From the NCBI RefSeq assembly GCF_014295035.1, contig NZ_CP060404.1:4434501-4498500 (forward strand): DNA of 64,000 bases. The letters are read 5' to 3'. Below the pieces are notes generated by a model. The model did not search any database. It was given only the letters and a program-made list of their open reading frames with translations, and was not told the origin of the DNA. Below, one piece after another: positions 61,635 to 64,000 of the stretch. The DNA is from Streptomyces buecherae. Lineage in GTDB: Bacteria > Actinomycetota > Actinomycetes > Streptomycetales > Streptomycetaceae. How positions within the stretch are numbered: the first letter of the stretch is position 1; the number at the start of each line of letters is the position of its first letter. Position numbers and translations under genes: made by a program.

Positions 61635-62660
61635 ATGGATGCCCTGACCGACCGGTCGCCGGGCCCGCCGCGCGGCCCGTCCGCGCGGCGGGCGGCCACC
61701 GTCGCCCTGACCGCGCTCGCGCCCCTGTCCTGGGGCACCACGTACGCCGTGACCACCGAACTCCTCCCGCCGGGCCACCCGTTGTTCGCCGGTCTGCTGC
61801 GCGCCCTGCCCGCCGGTCTGCTCGCGCTGGCGATCACCCGGGTGCTGCCGCGCGGGGACTGGTGGTGGAAGGCCGCCGTGCTCGGCGTGCTCAACATCGG
61901 CGCGTTGTTCCCGCTGCTGTTCCTGGCGGCCGAGCGCCTGCCCGGCGGGGTCGCCGCCACCCTCGGCGCCGCCCAGCCGCTCCTCGTCGCGGGCCTGGCC
62001 ACGGTGGCGCTCGGCGACCGGCCGGGGGCCTGGCGCTGGCTGTGCGGGGTGGCCGGCATGGTCGGCGTCGGGCTCGTCGTGCTCGGGCCGCAGGCCAGGC
62101 TCGACGCCGTCGGCGTGCTCGCCGGGCTCGGCGGCACGGCCGCCATGGCCGGCGGCGTCGTCCTCACCAAGCGCTGGGGCCGCCCGGCCGGCGTCGGTCC
62201 GCTCACTCTGGCCGGCTGGCAACTCGCGTTCGGCGGAATGCTGTTGCTTCCGCTCACCCTCGCGATCGAGGGCGTGCCGGAACGGATCGACGCCGAGGCC
62301 GTCGGCGGCTACCTGTGGCTGGGCAGCATGGGCGGACTGATCGCGTACACGCTGTGGTTCCGTGGCATCGGCCGACTGCCGGTCGGCGCCACGGCGCCGC
62401 TGGTGCTGCTGTCCCCGCTGGTCGCGACGGTCATCGGCCTCTTTCTCGGCGAGTCGCTGCGCCCGCTCCAGGCCCTGGGCTTCGCGCTCGCCCTCGCCGC
62501 CCTGCTGGCCGCCCAGTTCCCGGCCCCGCACCTCTCCCGCTTCCGCTTCCGTGGCACGGGCCCGAAGGGCCGGGAACGGGTCGCGGCCCCGGAGCCTGCG
62601 GCGGCCCCGGCGGCGGCCCCGGAGCCGGGCGCCGTGCTGCCGGGAGCCCCGCCGCGATGA
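61635..62660 (+). CDS. EamA/DMT family transporter
   Basis: The 341-residue protein has ten hydrophobic helices in two EamA halves: LTALAPLSWGTTYAVTTELL, LLRALPAGLLALAITRVLP, VLGVLNIGALFPLLFLAAER, and second-half helices such as LWLGSMGGLIAYTLWFRGIG and PLVLLSPLVATVIGLFLGES. DMT transporters export amino acids or other small molecules. The last 50 residues are a Pro/Ala-rich soluble tail. ATG 61635 is the start. It is divergent from the LysR gene and is followed after 86 bases by a Rossmann-fold gene that may be in the same transcript. Confidence 0.93.
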   Translation: MDALTDRSPGPPRGPSARRAATVALTALAPLSWGTTYAVTTELLPPGHPLFAGLLRALPAGLLALAITRVLPRGDWWWKAAVLGVLNIGALFPLLFLAAERLPGGVAATLGAAQPLLVAGLATVALGDRPGAWRWLCGVAGMVGVGLVVLGPQARLDAVGVLAGLGGTAAMAGGVVLTKRWGRPAGVGPLTLAGWQLAFGGMLLLPLTLAIEGVPERIDAEAVGGYLWLGSMGGLIAYTLWFRGIGRLPVGATAPLVLLSPLVATVIGLFLGESLRPLQALGFALALAALLAAQFPAPHLSRFRFRGTGPKGRERVAAPEPAAAPAAAPEPGAVLPGAPPR

Positions 62661-62746
62661 CGCCCGACACGACGGCGACGACCACCGGCGCGTCGGCGAC
62701 GACCCACGCTCACCAGCGCCACCCACACCCGACGGAGGCCCCCCCG

Positions 62747-63499
62747 ATGACGACCAGCCACCCCACACCGCACGCGGCGACGACCGACATCACAAGGGCC
62801 CCCGCGCCAACGGAGCAGGACGGCGCCATGACGATCGCCGTACTGGGCGCCACCGGCATGGTCGGCAGCCGGGTGGTGGCCGAGGCGCGGGCGCGCGGGC
62901 ACCGGGTGCTGGCCCTGGCGCGTAAGCCGACCAGCGACGACCCGTGCGTGACGGCGGTCGCCGTCGACGCGGGCGACCCGCGAGCCCTGCGCGCGGCGCT
63001 GACCGGCTCGGCGGCCCGCCTCGCCGCCGACGCGGTCGTGGTGGCCCTGCGCACCGAACCGGTCGACCAGGAGTTCCTGGTCGGGGCCACCCGCGCGGTG
63101 CTGGCCATCGCGGGCCCGCTGGGCGTCCCCGTCCTGGTGGTCGGCGGCGCGGGCGCGCTGCGCAGCCCGGCGAACCCCCAACTCCTCGTCGCCGACGACC
63201 CCGCGTACGTGCCGCCCGCGATACGGGCCGTCGCCGCCGCCGGAATCGCCCAGTTGCACGCCTGCCGGGCCGACGCGCGTGGCCCGTGGGCGTACCTGTG
63301 CCCGCCGGCCCAGCTCAACCCGGGTAAGCGCACCGGTCGTTACCGGCGCGGCACCGACACGCTGCTGACCGACGCCGACGGCGCCTCGTGGATCAGCGTC
63401 GAGGACCTGTCCGTCGCGGTCCTCGACGAGGTGGAGAACCCCGGGCCCGAACGCCTCTTCACGGTCGCCGCCGGCCCGGTCGAACCGTCGGCGGGGTGA
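62747..63499 (+). CDS. NAD(P)-binding Rossmann-fold protein (NmrA/SDR-like)
   Basis: From ATG 62747 (GGAGG upstream) the protein has 250 residues; ATG 62828 would give 223 residues and start directly at the fold. The Rossmann motif is TIAVLGATGMVGSRVVAEAR with G-x-x-G-x-x-G. ADAVVVALRTEPVDQEFLVG, VPVLVVGGAGALRSPA and WISVEDLSVAVLDEVENPG match the atypical SDR group (YwnB, NmrA-like). Redox activity is uncertain; the catalytic Tyr/Lys pair of classical SDRs is not obvious. It follows the EamA gene on the same strand. Confidence 0.88.
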   Translation: MTTSHPTPHAATTDITRAPAPTEQDGAMTIAVLGATGMVGSRVVAEARARGHRVLALARKPTSDDPCVTAVAVDAGDPRALRAALTGSAARLAADAVVVALRTEPVDQEFLVGATRAVLAIAGPLGVPVLVVGGAGALRSPANPQLLVADDPAYVPPAIRAVAAAGIAQLHACRADARGPWAYLCPPAQLNPGKRTGRYRRGTDTLLTDADGASWISVEDLSVAVLDEVENPGPERLFTVAAGPVEPSAG

Positions 63500-63940
63500 C
63501 CGGGGCGGCGGGATCGGGCTGAACGTCGGGCGGGAGCGGAGGGTGCCCCGTCCAACGGGTGGACGACCTGGGTGGCGGCTGAGCGGGCCGGGAGTGGCGC
63601 GTGCTGGCACGGCAACTGGCCGGTCAGGCGCGGTCGGTGGCGCGTGTTCGTACGCCGTCGCCGGGTAGGCGAACTACGCGCGTCACGTCCGATGGGTTGC
63701 GCCTGACATGCTCATGCCCGCAAGCTGGGCCGGAACGCTGCACACGCGTCCCCCCACCGCGTTGTGTCCGCGCAACGTGCCGTGCGTGCGGCGTCGGTGT
63801 GTCGTCCGGACGACTCCGGAGCATCGAGTACGCCCGATGTGACCGGCGATGGCGGACGACGCGGCGCGCGAGCGCGCCCGCGTACGCCCACGTACCGGGC
63901 GGGGGATGCCACGACGACCCCGGACGTACGAGGAGTGGCG
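63500..63940. other. Intergenic before the partial right-edge gene
   Basis: About 440 bases with no gene supported. It is moderately GC-rich with short imperfect dyads, for example around 63650-63680 (GCCGGGTAGGCGAACTACGC). It should hold the promoter of the right-edge gene. Confidence 0.4.
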
Positions 63941-64000
63941 TTGCGCATCATCCCCACCCGCCCGACGGCGACGACCGCCGCCACCGCCGCGCTGCTGGTC
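63941..64000 (+). CDS. Start of a probable secreted or membrane protein (partial)
   Basis: The last 20 codons of the window open at TTG 63941, behind GAGGAG at good distance. They encode RIIPTRPTATTAATAALLV, a basic then Ala/Thr/Leu-rich run like the start of a signal peptide. GTG 63935 is in frame but closer to the ribosome binding site. The gene runs off the right edge, so no function can be given. Confidence 0.45.
   Translation, partial: MRIIPTRPTATTAATAALLV

Overview
The window reads as a stretch of chromosome from a high-GC actinomycete of the Streptomyces type. The evidence is the very strong G/C bias at third codon positions, the frequent GTG and TTG starts, and a set of families typical of that group: a Streptomyces subtilisin inhibitor, a SigE-type sigma factor, SigB/F-type sigma factors, a DUF397/HTH pair, an SCO4225-like membrane protein and a DUF1906 secreted protein. 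About fifty protein genes, three tRNA genes (Ser-GCT, Arg-ACG, initiator Met-CAT) and several hairpin terminators can be supported. No CRISPR array, insertion sequence, rRNA or replication origin was seen.

Layout. 1-6800: the tail of an SDR oxidoreductase, a LysR gene broken by an in-frame amber codon, a tiny zinc-ribbon gene, a small Asn-rich secreted protein, a DUF1906 secreted protein, a SigE-family sigma factor, and an XRE regulator behind an unusually AT-rich leader. 6800-12400: a fatty acyl-CoA synthetase converging on a discoidin-linked PL7 alginate lyase, then an ABC-F protein. 12987-17951: a 1654-residue PAS/pseudo-kinase/receiver protein with a linker of nearly 900 residues. 18500-22200: the subtilisin inhibitor and the three tRNA genes, with a methyltransferase and a PASTA-like membrane protein between them. 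22300-26400: small metabolic enzymes and an orphan OmpR-type response regulator.

26500-34400 holds two drug-efflux units. One is an MFS pump followed by its TetR regulator, with a perfect palindrome in front. The other is MarR, an MFS pump with three carboxypeptidase-regulatory-like modules, and a YceI protein carrying the same kind of module; two TTGC-N5-GCAA palindromes lie upstream. 34500-38500 has a small membrane protein, two tandem SigB/F-like sigma factors (one with a long low-complexity N-terminus), a Dabb protein and a 54-residue membrane protein. 38700-49600 has a NUDIX hydrolase, an unrecognised 509-residue protein, a membrane protein with a large exported domain, an ECF sigma factor overlapping its partner membrane protein, a methyltransferase, a chloramphenicol phosphotransferase, an M23 peptidase and an HTH/DUF397 pair. 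49700-64000 has a Ser/Thr kinase fused to an exported solute-binding domain, a GNAT enzyme, a NarL-type regulator overlapping a double-length kinase, an MMPL exporter with an ArsR unit behind it, a divergent LysR/EamA pair and a Rossmann-fold protein.

Functionally the window is dominated by sensing, regulation and export, with several plausible self-protection genes (ABC-F, two MFS pumps, MMPL, EamA, chloramphenicol phosphotransferase) but no biosynthetic gene cluster. The most unusual items are the giant pseudo-kinase, the double kinase with one dead half, the kinase/solute-binding fusion, the unrecognised 509-residue protein and the efflux proteins that share an appended domain.
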